Below are positions 18,701-28,334 of a DNA stretch of 64,000 bases, piece by piece. Position numbers and translations under genes: made by a program. The stretch's first letter is position 1, and each line of letters begins with the position of its first letter. Source of the DNA: an uncultured Marinifilum sp. (GTDB lineage: Bacteria > Bacteroidota > Bacteroidia > Bacteroidales > Marinifilaceae); NCBI RefSeq assembly GCF_963677195.1, contig NZ_OY781918.1, positions 608,923 to 672,922 of the forward strand. Reading direction: 5' to 3'. The notes under the pieces are model-generated. The model ran no database searches. It was given only the letters and a program-made list of their open reading frames with translations, and had not been told where the DNA came from.

Positions 18701-21700
18701 GTAATTCATCTTCCATTCCTGTAATATCTTCAGTTGGATTTTTAATACCAATCATTACAGTTTTAACATTGGCCAAACTAGGATTACCCTTAATTCTAAC
18801 TCGATGACCATCCTTAATTGGATCAGAATCGCTTGAAAGTTCTTCAACTGTTCTGTCGTAAACCGTTGTATAATCAATTATAGAACCTGAAGCTCTCATG
18901 GCATCATTTCTTAATTGCTTAATGGTTTGAAACAATTTCAATTCAAAATCGAACCTATTCTCATCTGGCCATACTGCCAATCTATCCTCATCGCTATCTC
19001 CATCATATACTCCACCAGGAGTTAACTTTAAAGGAATTTCATATTCGTAATAGTTATCCTGATAATCCGATCCCAAACGAATAAAAGCAGTAAGCTCATT
19101 GTCGTTTAATGGATAAGCATCAATTTCTTCGGCATGCACATCCATTTTAAGTTTACCATACTTTCTAATGTCCATGCTTAAAGTTTTATAAGCAGCTTTA
19201 CCTTTTCCGTTTTCGAGCTCGTTAACTTTTAATAATATAGCTTGTTCGTTTAGCTGAATTAATTGAGGGTTACTTGGATCTACAACTCTATCGATTCCCG
19301 GAGGCAATACATAATTAACAGGTTCTTTTGATGCATTTTCTTCAATATTTATTGCCTGAATATCAAAAGTAGCATCTGAAACAATAACATCATCTGTGTC
19401 GTCATTAATTGCCTGTTCGTACTTTCTCCAATCATCGCGCACCAAATCGAGAGTTGCAAAACGCATTATTACTTCCTCATCAAAATCTTTCAGGAACATT
19501 CTTATGAAACGAATGGATGTAAAATCGCTAATATTACCGAATTGATTTTCAAATTCGTTTACCGGAATCTTAAACTGATACCAGTTAACGCTTCCTTCGG
19601 TACCATTTTCTAAATCGACAGTACTTGTAACTTTATCTGTAATAAAGTTATTTCCAACTTCCATTTCACTAGGTTCAAGATGAACTCTATATTGATAATA
19701 TGCCTCGCTCTCGCTTAATGTATTGTCATGATTAATATCCTCAACATCGGGCAAAGTAGTAGCTGAAGTAGGATAACTTTCTGAAGATAAATCTGATGTT
19801 GGCGAGTTTCCCTCTGGTCCGTTATAATTTTTATATCGATCGAGCACTCCTACTTCATCAGCATCATAATCGCTTCCTCTAAAGTAATGGTAATCATCAC
19901 TAGAAGGGTCGTTTATTGCATTTAAATAAGCACCTGATCCTGTACCTAAATCGGGTGATAAACTAATTGCCTGCACATAATCATTAAAATAAGTAAGCTC
20001 ATCTTCACTCGATAATCCATCTAAACCAACATCCTGATATTTACGGGAATTTGTATTGTTATCGAAAGCATTTACAAGCGACTGTACCAATGGAACACGT
20101 CCCCAAACGGTACTATCTACTAAGGTTACATCTTCATCGGTAGGTAAACCATTTTCAAACGATTTTCGTGAATCTCTAAGCACGTCTTCCGAAACATTAC
20201 CCAGGTTAAAATATAAATCACCACCTTTATGATTTTCGTCGTAAACGAATGGGTCCATCATCCAAAATTCGATATATGCTATATTGGCAGCTTCGAAATC
20301 GTTGGTTTCAATTCTACGCATGATACCTCCCCATCTACTTTCGGGATCTTTTAATGTACCATCGAAATTCATACCTTGAGAAATTCCCGGTTCTCCATCA
20401 ACATCATAATTATACGGACCTTTCTCCTCTGGATAATAAGCAAGGTTTAAAACCGAGATATTGGTGGGAACACCTGAAGCTCTCTCTTTATTAGGCCATA
20501 TTTCCTCTTCGTAAATTTCACGTACAAAATGATTCGATTGCTGATCGTTGTCAGATTTTATATGAGCTGGCGTAGAAGAATTATCTCTTAAAAATAATGG
20601 ATCGATTACATACCAGGCTAATTTTGCACGGTTATATCCGTAAGATAAATCGTTATTTAAATTTCCTTCGGGAAACTGAGTAGAATTATTTTGAGGCGTA
20701 CTTGCCAAAACCCAGGAACTTAAACTTTTCATATCTATAGAAGTTTGGGTTCCCTCAAAATCATCTATATAAGCTGTTCCCGAACTACCAATTGCACTAT
20801 TGTGTCCTGGAGATAATTGTGCAAATTCCCCTTCTACCGAAATTTTAGAAGGCTCTTTGGTTTCAATAAAAGGAAGTTTATCAATCATTCGAGTTAAAAA
20901 CATCGACTCGGTTTGATAGCTACCGTTCAATCCCCAAATTGTATTTGCAATTGGTTCGTCGCCAATATTTACTTTTTGTGTTAGTGGCTGCTCCGAAAGA
21001 TGCATTACCGTAGCACCCAGATTAAAATCGTCGTTTATCTCATAATCCATCTGAAGTCCGAGCAAAGTCTTGGTTTGGATATTGAAAAGTGAATTATTTT
21101 CCGATTCAATTGTAATTGCTGTACTAGATTCCAATAAACTCTGATTAATAATTTTAACTCTACCCAAGGTATAGTCAACAGTATAATCTATATTTTCGGT
21201 TAACTCTATACCTCCTGCTTTTACTGTAACAGAACCTGGTTCAACATTAAGGGCATTTAAAGATATCTCGGAACTAGTTGATGATTTATAAGTACCTTTT
21301 AAAGAGTATTTATTCCTCTCGGCCATTTGTTGTGCCTCGTTCTGCGATAATTCGTATAATTCTTCGAATACATACTTATCGGCAATTGCATTATTTCCAA
21401 TTTTCTCTCGTAAATAAGAACCAAATGGTTCAATTTCGGGAAATATAACTCTACCATTGCTGCTATAAATTGTGACGCCTTCTATAAAATCGAACATACC
21501 ATCGGCACCAACATCTAACTGAGAATTTAAACCATCGAGATTTAAAACTTTTAGTAAGATCTCATTTTTAATATTTCCTTCGGGCAAATAATTAACATTG
21601 GTTCCAGCCTGATCGTTTTGGTAAAGAATATTTAATACAAAATCCTCGGAGTTAACCTGATAAGCTCCAATGTTATATATATTCTTCATCATTAACTTCC

Positions 21701-23318
21701 AGGTAGGCATCTTCGGACTCAGATTGGTTCCTTTTAAAAGTTTCATGATAAGAGTTTGGGGCGCACTTACTCCGTCGGAAGTAAATTCACCAACTCTAAA
21801 CACTTGTCCCCGGTAAGTATACTCGTAGGATACTGCCAAAACTTCATCGGCATTCAAAGCCTGATTTAAGGATATGTATCCTAATTTTTCGTTAATTGCA
21901 TATTCCGAATCGGAAAGTTTACGAGCATTCTCTATTTTCTCATAATCGGTTCCACTGGTAAAGCCTGGGGCTAAACCCGATAAAGTTCCTGTTACCTGAT
22001 TAATATCCCTGATTCCAGCATAAGAAGTTGTCATTTGCTGGTAAACATTATTCAGATCATTACTAGGAAGATTCTCCGATCCTGTTTGCGAAAATAATGC
22101 AGTATTATAAATATTTGTAGCATCTTCTGCTAAATCAACAAAGGCTACTAAATTTCTCGAATCCTGAAAATTTGAGGTTTTATTAGTTACCCAAACCTCA
22201 ACTTTATTAATTGCAATTGCTGAGTTAATTACTGGTAAATTTTCTAAAGCCTCATCATAATGATCGTAAAAATATTTAGAAAGAAAAAAGTGTCGATTTG
22301 CTTCATACTGATCTACAGAAATCTCGTACTCATTTTCTTCTGCACCGTTTTCTAATTCTATTACCGAGGTTTCGCCTTTTTGTTGAGAAAAAACCGAGGT
22401 AACAGATAATTTACCAAACTGCATTTGTGTTTTTACACCAAATAAATTTTGTCCTCCGGTAATTAATGTATTCGAAATTGGCATTGAAACATTACCAGCT
22501 TCTACTTTCTTAATAATTTCATCTTCATCACCAGTATACTCAAGGCGCATTTGGTTTTCGAAATCGAATGTTGCTTCGGTATTGTAGTTAACATCCATTT
22601 TCAGTTTCTCTCCTACCGTACCGGTAACATTCATCTGAATTTTTTCATCGAAATCGAAACTTGTTGTTTTTCTTAAATTCTCTGGTAAAGTTGGGTTATC
22701 TACCTCTGTTGTATTTATACCAAATGTAAGCTCGGCCGATCCCTGAGGCTTTATTTTAATACTATTACTACCAAATATCTTATCTACAAACTGTCCACCA
22801 AATTTCATTTCGGGAACCAATTCATTATTGGAAGAAGCTCCATCGTTTCTGCTTCTTTCCAGCCAATAATTTCTAATTGATGTTTCTGCTACATATTTTT
22901 CATATTCCTCTGCACTCATAGAAATAGGCCTGCGATAATCCATACCTCCCACCGTTTTTACTAAAATATAATTTCCACTTTCCGGATCGTAATGGATAGA
23001 AGTCTGAATATTTTTAGGATCTTTTAAATATAAAGGAGAATGTTGCTGAGAATCATACTCAAGATTATCATTTTCATCATCGAAAGGATATCTTAATGAA
23101 TCATTTTTAGCATTTGGATTATCTCTAAAAAAAGGAGAACGAGGATTAACAATTTTCCGCGATTTATTTTCAGTGCTGTTTAACGTATCTGTCTGCTGAT
23201 AATTCTTTACTAAAATATCATTAGAAAAATTACCTGCATTTGCCGAGTAGTTGCTTTTTAGCACACTACACAGTAATACAAAACAGAGGGCTAGTGTATA
23301 TTTAATCAGTTTTTTCAA
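15789..23318 (-). CDS. sprA: SprA, type IX secretion outer-membrane translocon / gliding motility protein
   Basis: This 2509-residue protein has a signal peptide (MKKLIKYTLALCFVLLCSVL) and a very long beta-strand-rich body ending in a barrel-like terminus (TTTEFGASIRFTLAN). Size, composition and internal segments such as GSAELTFGINTTEVDNPTLP and FDFDEKIQMNVTGTVGEKL are those of SprA. From work on Flavobacterium johnsoniae, SprA forms the 36-strand outer-membrane channel through which type IX substrates leave the cell. It is 46 bases after ruvA, an arrangement common in Bacteroidota. No partner T9SS genes are in the window. Confidence 0.93.
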   Translation of the reverse strand: MKKLIKYTLALCFVLLCSVLKSNYSANAGNFSNDILVKNYQQTDTLNSTENKSRKIVNPRSPFFRDNPNAKNDSLRYPFDDENDNLEYDSQQHSPLYLKDPKNIQTSIHYDPESGNYILVKTVGGMDYRRPISMSAEEYEKYVAETSIRNYWLERSRNDGASSNNELVPEMKFGGQFVDKIFGSNSIKIKPQGSAELTFGINTTEVDNPTLPENLRKTTSFDFDEKIQMNVTGTVGEKLKMDVNYNTEATFDFENQMRLEYTGDEDEIIKKVEAGNVSMPISNTLITGGQNLFGVKTQMQFGKLSVTSVFSQQKGETSVIELENGAEENEYEISVDQYEANRHFFLSKYFYDHYDEALENLPVINSAIAINKVEVWVTNKTSNFQDSRNLVAFVDLAEDATNIYNTALFSQTGSENLPSNDLNNVYQQMTTSYAGIRDINQVTGTLSGLAPGFTSGTDYEKIENARKLSDSEYAINEKLGYISLNQALNADEVLAVSYEYTYRGQVFRVGEFTSDGVSAPQTLIMKLLKGTNLSPKMPTWKLMMKNIYNIGAYQVNSEDFVLNILYQNDQAGTNVNYLPEGNIKNEILLKVLNLDGLNSQLDVGADGMFDFIEGVTIYSSNGRVIFPEIEPFGSYLREKIGNNAIADKYVFEELYELSQNEAQQMAERNKYSLKGTYKSSTSSEISLNALNVEPGSVTVKAGGIELTENIDYTVDYTLGRVKIINQSLLESSTAITIESENNSLFNIQTKTLLGLQMDYEINDDFNLGATVMHLSEQPLTQKVNIGDEPIANTIWGLNGSYQTESMFLTRMIDKLPFIETKEPSKISVEGEFAQLSPGHNSAIGSSGTAYIDDFEGTQTSIDMKSLSSWVLASTPQNNSTQFPEGNLNNDLSYGYNRAKLAWYVIDPLFLRDNSSTPAHIKSDNDQQSNHFVREIYEEEIWPNKERASGVPTNISVLNLAYYPEEKGPYNYDVDGEPGISQGMNFDGTLKDPESRWGGIMRRIETNDFEAANIAYIEFWMMDPFVYDENHKGGDLYFNLGNVSEDVLRDSRKSFENGLPTDEDVTLVDSTVWGRVPLVQSLVNAFDNNTNSRKYQDVGLDGLSSEDELTYFNDYVQAISLSPDLGTGSGAYLNAINDPSSDDYHYFRGSDYDADEVGVLDRYKNYNGPEGNSPTSDLSSESYPTSATTLPDVEDINHDNTLSESEAYYQYRVHLEPSEMEVGNNFITDKVTSTVDLENGTEGSVNWYQFKIPVNEFENQFGNISDFTSIRFIRMFLKDFDEEVIMRFATLDLVRDDWRKYEQAINDDTDDVIVSDATFDIQAINIEENASKEPVNYVLPPGIDRVVDPSNPQLIQLNEQAILLKVNELENGKGKAAYKTLSMDIRKYGKLKMDVHAEEIDAYPLNDNELTAFIRLGSDYQDNYYEYEIPLKLTPGGVYDGDSDEDRLAVWPDENRFDFELKLFQTIKQLRNDAMRASGSIIDYTTVYDRTVEELSSDSDPIKDGHRVRIKGNPSLANVKTVMIGIKNPTEDITGMEDELPKSVEVWMNELRLTDFDEDGGWAANLRVTTKLADLGTVTWAGSKITSGFGGIEDGVNERYEDDIFQYDLSASLELGKFFPEKSGVKIPLYYAISEETISPEYNPLDPDIPLDVALDNADTKAERDSIKHISQEYTKRKSFNLTNVRIEKKEGKSKLLDVSNLSLTYSYNETYARDVNTVRDLEKNYRGVVSYNYTNRPKIVQPFKKVKTLQKPVFRLLKDFNFYYLPTQLSFRSDLQRYYHEIENRNIEEPGLKIDPSYDKDFIWYRYYDLKYNLTKGLKFDFSATNTSRIDEPDGIVDKDRDRDAYDIWKDSIWNNLMDGGRNIKYHHNFNLTYTLPINKIPLFNWTSLNARYAGAYDWNAGAVTADSIELGNTIRNSNNIQLNGQLKMVSLYNKIGFLKKINRKYDSNRKYKTKTKAYKKVNYEGKLEKLKAGVPVSIYHKLLTQDIAVKVYDKQGKEVKVKVKPVTGNRAKITASRSVEDVRVRVTGKVSEKDGIFTVIGEKFLRTLMSVRNISINYSEINSSTLYGYLPETNYFGGETFNGSKAPGFNFLVGRQDKNFARRAADNGWITTDETLNEPYVMTHTENLSVRSTIEPVKGLKIDLTANRNYSRNRSEYYVYDSDNASFSNENLVKSGNFSMSFMSLKSAFFTIGNTGDYSSEYFDKFLENRKVESLRLAQERYGASVESYALLDENGEETGFYEGYGTTSQEVLIPAFLKAYGSGGSGYNKLFPGIDKMMPNWRVTFEGLSKLPFIKRYFKSINLSHAYTSTYDVGSYNTNLTYESDMDGFSMIRDMSDNFLPLYEANSISINEQFNPLVNVDMIWKNNFSTSFEIKRTRNLILSLSNTQLTEVASNEVIFGLGYRFDNFGMIIGSGSRQKKFNSDLNLRGDLSIRKNSTIIRKIVDEVDQLTSGQKVVTLKLSADYVLSNRFNLRLYYDRIVNTPYVSLSYPTTTTEFGASIRFTLAN

Positions 23319-23364
23319 TTATAGCTAGATTACCTTAGGTTAGTAAAGCAATTACGATGATTCT

Positions 23365-23946
23365 TTACAATTGTTTCAACGCAAGTTTTATTAATTCCTC
23401 AACACTTGATTCAGGATTTGCCTTATATATTTTATCGACCACTTTTGTTACAGAATTTTTTGCAAAACCTAACATTACTAATGCTGATAACGCTTCATCC
23501 TTACTTGTATTGTCTTGCTGAAGCGAAATTTCAGATATATCAGAATCTTTTGCCAGCTTATCTTTCAATTCGATTATAATTCGTTGCGCTGATTTGGCAC
23601 CAATTCCTTTTACACCCTGTAATGTTTTTACATTATTTGATAAAATTGCGGTTTGAATTTCTGAAGGACTTAGCGAAGACAGCATCATGCGAGCAGTATT
23701 AGCCCCAACTCCAGATACAGAAATTAAAAGACGAAAAATCTCTCTCTCTTTTACATCTATAAATCCAAATAAAATATGGGCATCATCACGAATTACCTGA
23801 TGAAGGTATAATTGAACCGTTTTATATCCTGATAATTTAGAATAGGTATTCAACGAAATATTAAGATAATAACCAATTCCATTGTTATCGATTACTGCAG
23901 ATGTAGGATTTAGATCAGCAAGATCTCCTTTTATATACTCAAACAT
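23365..23946 (-). CDS. ruvA: Holliday junction helicase subunit RuvA
   Basis: RuvA binds four-way DNA junctions and loads the RuvB motor. The 193 residues show the N-terminal OB fold (MFEYIKGDLADLNPTSAVID), tandem helix-hairpin-helix motifs (LLISVSGVGANTARMMLSSL and LQGVKGIGAKSAQRIIIELK), and a C-terminal RuvB-contact domain after a short acidic linker. It is upstream of sprA in the same direction with a 46-base gap and probably co-transcribed. Confidence 0.95.
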   Translation of the reverse strand: MFEYIKGDLADLNPTSAVIDNNGIGYYLNISLNTYSKLSGYKTVQLYLHQVIRDDAHILFGFIDVKEREIFRLLISVSGVGANTARMMLSSLSPSEIQTAILSNNVKTLQGVKGIGAKSAQRIIIELKDKLAKDSDISEISLQQDNTSKDEALSALVMLGFAKNSVTKVVDKIYKANPESSVEELIKLALKQL

Positions 23947-23990
23947 AAATTATGAATTGTAGATATCAAATTTTAGGAATGTAAATTATG

Positions 23991-23998
23991 CAAATTTA
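23991..23998 (-). promoter_or_regulatory. Probable ruvA-sprA promoter -7 box (TAAATTTG)
   Basis: CAAATTTA on the plus strand is TAAATTTG on the minus strand, 45 bases before the ruvA ATG. A CAAA at 24031 is too far away for a -33 box. Confidence 0.4.
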
Positions 23999-24030
23999 TG
24001 CAATTTTAATAATGAAAATCGGGCTTTTAA

Positions 24031-24069
24031 CAAAAAAAGAAGAGCGATTTACATTTAACCGCTCTTCTT
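24031..24069 (-). terminator. pdxA terminator
   Basis: AAGAAGAGCG (24037-24046) pairs perfectly with CGCTCTTCTT (24060-24069). On the minus strand the stem runs into a T-tract. It separates pdxA from the ruvA promoter. Confidence 0.85.
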
Positions 24070-24086
24070 GTATTAATGTTAATTTT

Positions 24087-25145
24087 TTATTGGAAATTTT
24101 TCACATTCTCAGTTGGCTTCATCGGATTTTTATTTGCTTCCTCGTAAAGGGCTCTGTTTTTATGAATATCTATTGCTAAATACATTGCTTCACGAAAAGA
24201 AGTTTCGGAAGCAACATTAGTTCCTGCAATAGCATAGGCAGTTCCATGAGCCGGCGAAGTTCTTATGCCCGACAACCCTGCAGTAAAGTTAACTCCTGAA
24301 TCGAAAGCAAGAGCTTTAAAAGGTGCTAATCCCTGATCGTGATACATTGCAAGAATGGCATCAAATTTTTTATAATCATCAGATCCAAAAAAGCCATCTG
24401 CAGGAAATGGACCTAAGGCCATAATGCTATTTTTTCTTGCTTCGTCTAATGCCGGATTAATAATTTCTTTCTCTTCCATTCCTATTAAGCCATCGTCTCC
24501 TGCATGCGGATTTAAACTAAGAACTGCTATTTTTGGTCTTTGAATACCAAAATCTTTTAAAAGAGATGTATTTAAAATACTTAGTTTTTCTAAAATTGCT
24601 TCTTTGGTAATCTTTTTCGGAACATCAACAATAGGTACATGACCGGCTACAACTCCAACACGAAGCTTGTCGCTTAACAAAAGCATTAATGATTTTCCAG
24701 ATTCCAATTTGCTTTCTAAATATTCGGTATGACCTGGAAATTCGAAATCTTTAGATTGAATATTTTTTTTGTTAATAGGTGCTGTCACTAAAACATCTAT
24801 AGCACCCTTTTTTAAATCAGCTACGGCAGCCTCTAAAGCTTGAAAAGCTGAATTTCCTGCACTTCGGCTCGATTTTCCTAATTCTACTTTTATATTCTCA
24901 TCAACACAATTAATAATGTTGGCTCTTTTCGGATGAGCTTCTTTTGCCTCTTTAATATTGTTCAAGCTAAAATTATCAATATTAAGAGCCTTACGATGAT
25001 AAGCTGCAACTTTTGGCGATCCGTAAATTATTGGCGTACAAATATCAAAAATACGATTATCTATCAGCGATTTAATAATCACTTCATAACCAATTCCATT
25101 AATATCACCATGCGTTATTCCAACTTTTATTTTAGTATTTTTCAT
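24087..25145 (-). CDS. pdxA: 4-hydroxythreonine-4-phosphate dehydrogenase
   Basis: PdxA oxidises 4-phosphohydroxy-L-threonine in the DXP-dependent pathway to pyridoxal phosphate. The 352 residues include the start GITHGDINGIGYEVIIKSL, the metal-site segment FPGHTEYLE, LSLNPHAGDDGLIGMEE with a conserved histidine, AMYHDQGLAPFKAL with another, and SPAHGTAYAIAG. The length matches the family. Its product pathway uses DXP, the substrate of the dxr gene also in this window, though the two are not in one operon. Confidence 0.94.
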   Translation of the reverse strand: MKNTKIKVGITHGDINGIGYEVIIKSLIDNRIFDICTPIIYGSPKVAAYHRKALNIDNFSLNNIKEAKEAHPKRANIINCVDENIKVELGKSSRSAGNSAFQALEAAVADLKKGAIDVLVTAPINKKNIQSKDFEFPGHTEYLESKLESGKSLMLLLSDKLRVGVVAGHVPIVDVPKKITKEAILEKLSILNTSLLKDFGIQRPKIAVLSLNPHAGDDGLIGMEEKEIINPALDEARKNSIMALGPFPADGFFGSDDYKKFDAILAMYHDQGLAPFKALAFDSGVNFTAGLSGIRTSPAHGTAYAIAGTNVASETSFREAMYLAIDIHKNRALYEEANKNPMKPTENVKNFQ

Positions 25146-25282
25146 AATTAAATCTTTCTTTAATTTGCTTCGAGTTTATAAATAACTCTGTAAGCCTTAG
25201 ATGTAGAGCAATTATTCATTAAATACAACACTCTCATTCAAGATATTGTTATTCAAAAGGAAAAGAACAATGTCTGCGAATA

Positions 25283-25290
25283 CAAAAATA
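25283..25290 (-). promoter_or_regulatory. Possible pdxA promoter -7 box (TATTTTTG)
   Basis: CAAAAATA on the plus strand reads TATTTTTG on the minus strand, giving a leader of about 130 bases. No -33 box is seen. Confidence 0.3.
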
Positions 25291-25330
25291 GAAAGAATCA
25301 TCTAATCACAGGCATGTTTTTAATTATTCC

Positions 25331-26770
25331 TTATGATTGATAATTTTTAATAAAATCGAATAGTAAACGTACACCCGTTCCTGTTCCACCTTTACCTCGG
25401 TAATTATCACAAGCTCCTAAAAATGCAGGTCCAGCAATATCGATATGTACCCAAGGATAATCGGTAAAATGCTCCAAAAATTTTCCTGCTGTTATTGCAC
25501 CTCCATTTCTGCCTCCCATATTTTGAAGATCTGCAATATCCGATTTAATCAATTCACCGTATTCATCCCAAAAAGGGAACTCAACAATACGTTCGTAAAC
25601 ATTATAACCAGATTTTTTAAGACTAGCCATATTTTCTGAGCTTTCCTCGTTACCCATTGCTACCAATCCGTATTTTCCTATTGCCACTTCGGCTGCTCCG
25701 GTAAGAGTAGCCAAATCGATAACAAATTCGGGATTGTATTTTTTGGCATAACTTAAAGCATCTGCCAATATCAAACGCCCTTCGGCATCGGTATTTAATA
25801 CTTCTACTGTTAAGCCATTATGCATTGTAATAATATCGCCAGGAGCGTAAGCATTTCCACTTGGGCGATTATCGGTAGCTGGAATTAAACCAATTACATG
25901 CACAGGTAATTTTGCTTTTGCTATGGCATACAAAGCTCCGGCAACAGAAGCTGCACCTCCCATATCCGATTTCATAAGATCCATGCTATCTTTGGTTGGC
26001 TTTAAACTTAAGCCTCCTGTATCATAAACAATACCTTTACCTACCAATACAATTGGTGCTTTATTACGTGCATTTTCAGGCTTCCATTCTAGAATAGAAA
26101 ATGTAGGATCATCTATACTTCCTTTATTTACAGCAAGCAAGCCTCCCATTTTCAGACTCTGTATTTTATTCATTTCCAACACATCAACATTAAAGCCCGA
26201 TTCTTTACCCATTTCCTGGATCTCTTCGCTTAATTTTTTTGCCGTAAGATAACTTAAAGGTTCATTAACCAGCTCACGAGCATATTTAACGCCTTTACAA
26301 ACAGCATCCAATTCATCTAAATCTTCTTTACAGATATTCTTAGTCTGAATTTGAAGCTTAGTAAGATAATGCTTTACCTTGCTGGTATCCTTTAAATATT
26401 TTATAAACTGATAATTACTTAGCGAAAGTCCTTCAACTAAAGGCAACATAACATCTTTTAAAGCAATATGGTCAACAATAATAAGTTCAGAAATTTTACT
26501 TTCCTGAAGCTTAGCATGAAGACTATATCCGAGCTTACGCATTTTCTCAAATTCTTTATAAGTAGGTTCTTTACAATTCGACACATACACAAATACCTTA
26601 CGGTGATATTGATTAATCTCAACTATGGCATCATTATCGGCAACCTGTTTGGTAAGGTATTGAAGCTCGGCTTTTGCCAAGGGTAAGTTTTTATAATTTT
26701 CGGTGTTTGATAAATAGAGTAAATTATCAGATTCTACTGATATATCGAAATTTATGAGTTCTAATTTCAT
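25331..26770 (-). CDS. Leucyl aminopeptidase, M17 family
   Basis: This 479-residue protein is a cytosolic M17 aminopeptidase that removes N-terminal residues using two metal ions. It has the catalytic segments GKGIVYDTGGLSLKP, MKSDMGGAASVAGALYAIA with metal-binding Asp, and the family signature NTDAEGRLILADAL. The N-terminal ~160 residues are the variable domain of the family. It is a single-gene unit with a hairpin leader (26788-26815) upstream. Confidence 0.92.
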   Translation of the reverse strand: MKLELINFDISVESDNLLYLSNTENYKNLPLAKAELQYLTKQVADNDAIVEINQYHRKVFVYVSNCKEPTYKEFEKMRKLGYSLHAKLQESKISELIIVDHIALKDVMLPLVEGLSLSNYQFIKYLKDTSKVKHYLTKLQIQTKNICKEDLDELDAVCKGVKYARELVNEPLSYLTAKKLSEEIQEMGKESGFNVDVLEMNKIQSLKMGGLLAVNKGSIDDPTFSILEWKPENARNKAPIVLVGKGIVYDTGGLSLKPTKDSMDLMKSDMGGAASVAGALYAIAKAKLPVHVIGLIPATDNRPSGNAYAPGDIITMHNGLTVEVLNTDAEGRLILADALSYAKKYNPEFVIDLATLTGAAEVAIGKYGLVAMGNEESSENMASLKKSGYNVYERIVEFPFWDEYGELIKSDIADLQNMGGRNGGAITAGKFLEHFTDYPWVHIDIAGPAFLGACDNYRGKGGTGTGVRLLFDFIKNYQS

Positions 26771-26787
26771 TGGTATATATTTTTAAG

Positions 26788-26815
26788 ATAAGAAACATGT
26801 AAAAAGGTTTCTTAT
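26788..26815 (-). promoter_or_regulatory. Leader hairpin upstream of the M17 aminopeptidase
   Basis: ATAAGAAAC (26788-26796) pairs perfectly with GTTTCTTAT (26807-26815) around a 10-base loop, 18 bases before the start codon on the minus strand. It may be a terminator remnant or a translational element. There is no strong T-run. Confidence 0.3.
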
Positions 26816-26888
26816 GATAGAATTAATCCTTAAAATTTAGGAGCATAGTAAAAATACTAAAAAAGAATTCTATACTTTCAATTTGGCA

Positions 26889-26929
26889 CAAAAAGAAAAC
26901 CGCAGCGGTATGCTACGGTTTATTCTTTT
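26889..26929 (-). terminator. Terminator after the transglycosylase-DUF4837 gene group
   Basis: AACCGCAGC pairs with GCTACGGTT with one mismatch, flanked by AAAAGAA and TTCTTTTTT. It directly follows the stop codon of the gene at 26930-27310. Confidence 0.75.
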
Positions 26930-27310
26930 TTATAATTTATCAGGATTTTCTTTAAAATAATTCCTGATTAATACTTTTTTAAGTTCCCTAAGAATAACCA
27001 AATCTGCCAACAATTCCGACTTAGGCATATCAGGATATTTTAGCTCTGCATTCAATATTTGTTTCTCACTTAAGTCTATTTGGTATAACAAAAGTACCAA
27101 ACGATGATAATCCCTATCGAGTAAATCACATAAGTGTTCATTTAATTGCAAATATAGCTCTTGATAAGCATTATTAACATTACCCGAAAACTGAACCTCT
27201 AAGCCAAATTGGGCAAAATCTTTTTCTACTTGCGCTGCAACCTGCCTAATAATCTCCTCTTTATTTCGGTATGGCTCTATACTAAGATTTTTATAATCGG
27301 GTAATTGCAT
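26930..27310 (-). CDS. Conserved hypothetical protein, small helical
   Basis: The family is not recognised. The 126 residues lack a signal peptide or membrane segment and look mostly helical, with central HLCDLLDRDYHRLVLLLYQI. It follows the DUF4837 gene by three bases and ends at a terminator, so it is the last gene of a group with the lytic transglycosylase and the DUF4837 lipoprotein. Its composition and context make it a real gene, but the function is unknown. Confidence 0.7.
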   Translation of the reverse strand: MQLPDYKNLSIEPYRNKEEIIRQVAAQVEKDFAQFGLEVQFSGNVNNAYQELYLQLNEHLCDLLDRDYHRLVLLLYQIDLSEKQILNAELKYPDMPKSELLADLVILRELKKVLIRNYFKENPDKL

Positions 27311-27313
27311 AAG

Positions 27314-28309
27314 CTACTTATTCAAATTTTCGAATGAATACATTACCGCCTCTAATTCTCGTAACATTTCGCGCTTATTATTATTTGGATAATAAACGTA
27401 GGAATCCATACATACAATTTTATTGGTTTTTTCGTCGAGATAGGTAATACTAACAAAAGGACCTCCCATAAAATCTCCCTCTACTTTCCACAAACCTCTT
27501 GCTTCGCAGGCATAGTTTCCATCGAATTTAAACTGACGATAAGTAATTGGGTAGTTGCTTTCGGTACTCATGTAGCTATTTGGAGTTGGCCCTGGAACAT
27601 ATTTTCTAAGCAAATTATTTCTTCTCTTTATTACTTCTTCCTTATTAAACATATCTTCCGATGAATAATCAAAAGAATAAATAAACATTCCCTGACTCGA
27701 TGAAGGAGTTTCGTTACTTACCCATAAAAAATCTGTCTCATCTTTATTAATAGTATAACCTCCTGGAAAAGAAAGCGTAAAATTATACTTCTCTTTTACT
27801 TTTTCGAAAATCTCCTGAACAACATTTTTCTTTATGGTTTTTATTTTTCTATTTCGTTCTCCAACAATAAAATAAGCTAAAATTTTATTCCTATTTTCAA
27901 GCATAAAATTTATCATTTCTTTATTATTGTTAGCTTCGATTTTCATGAATGACTGCGTTCTGGCATACAATTCATCCTTTACCGCAATATTATTCTCTTT
28001 TATCTTATTCGAAATCCGCAAGTCAAGAATACTTCGATGCGTTTTAAACATACTACTAAACCCATTATGAGATATATGCAAGATATCCAATAATGGTTCG
28101 TTTTGAGGCAAACCTGCCTGAGAATCAGAAATAATACTTCTTAGGGTATCACCCACAGCTCCATCCCAAAGGGCATCGTTAATTAAAATTAAAAGTTCTC
28201 CTGATTTTCCTGTAACAACAGGGCGCAAACCTTTAGTGGTTTTTTTACAAGATACTGTAGCCGTTAAAACGAGCATACAAACAATTGCTATATGTATTAT
28301 TTTTTTCAT
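27314..28309 (-). CDS. DUF4837 family lipoprotein
   Basis: The 331-residue protein begins MKKIIHIAIVCMLVLTATVSC, a lipoprotein signal ending in a lipobox cysteine. It therefore matures as a membrane-anchored envelope protein. I chose ATG 28309 instead of the longest frame at 28351, which would overlap the upstream gene and hide the signal. The body contains GKSGELLILINDALWDG near the start and GLWKVEGDFMGGPFVSI near the end, as in DUF4837 proteins of Bacteroidota. The function of that family is unknown. It is 25 bases after the transglycosylase gene. Confidence 0.82.
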   Translation of the reverse strand: MKKIIHIAIVCMLVLTATVSCKKTTKGLRPVVTGKSGELLILINDALWDGAVGDTLRSIISDSQAGLPQNEPLLDILHISHNGFSSMFKTHRSILDLRISNKIKENNIAVKDELYARTQSFMKIEANNNKEMINFMLENRNKILAYFIVGERNRKIKTIKKNVVQEIFEKVKEKYNFTLSFPGGYTINKDETDFLWVSNETPSSSQGMFIYSFDYSSEDMFNKEEVIKRRNNLLRKYVPGPTPNSYMSTESNYPITYRQFKFDGNYACEARGLWKVEGDFMGGPFVSITYLDEKTNKIVCMDSYVYYPNNNKREMLRELEAVMYSFENLNK

Positions 28310-28334
28310 ATCTAGATGTTTATTGATGTTTGAA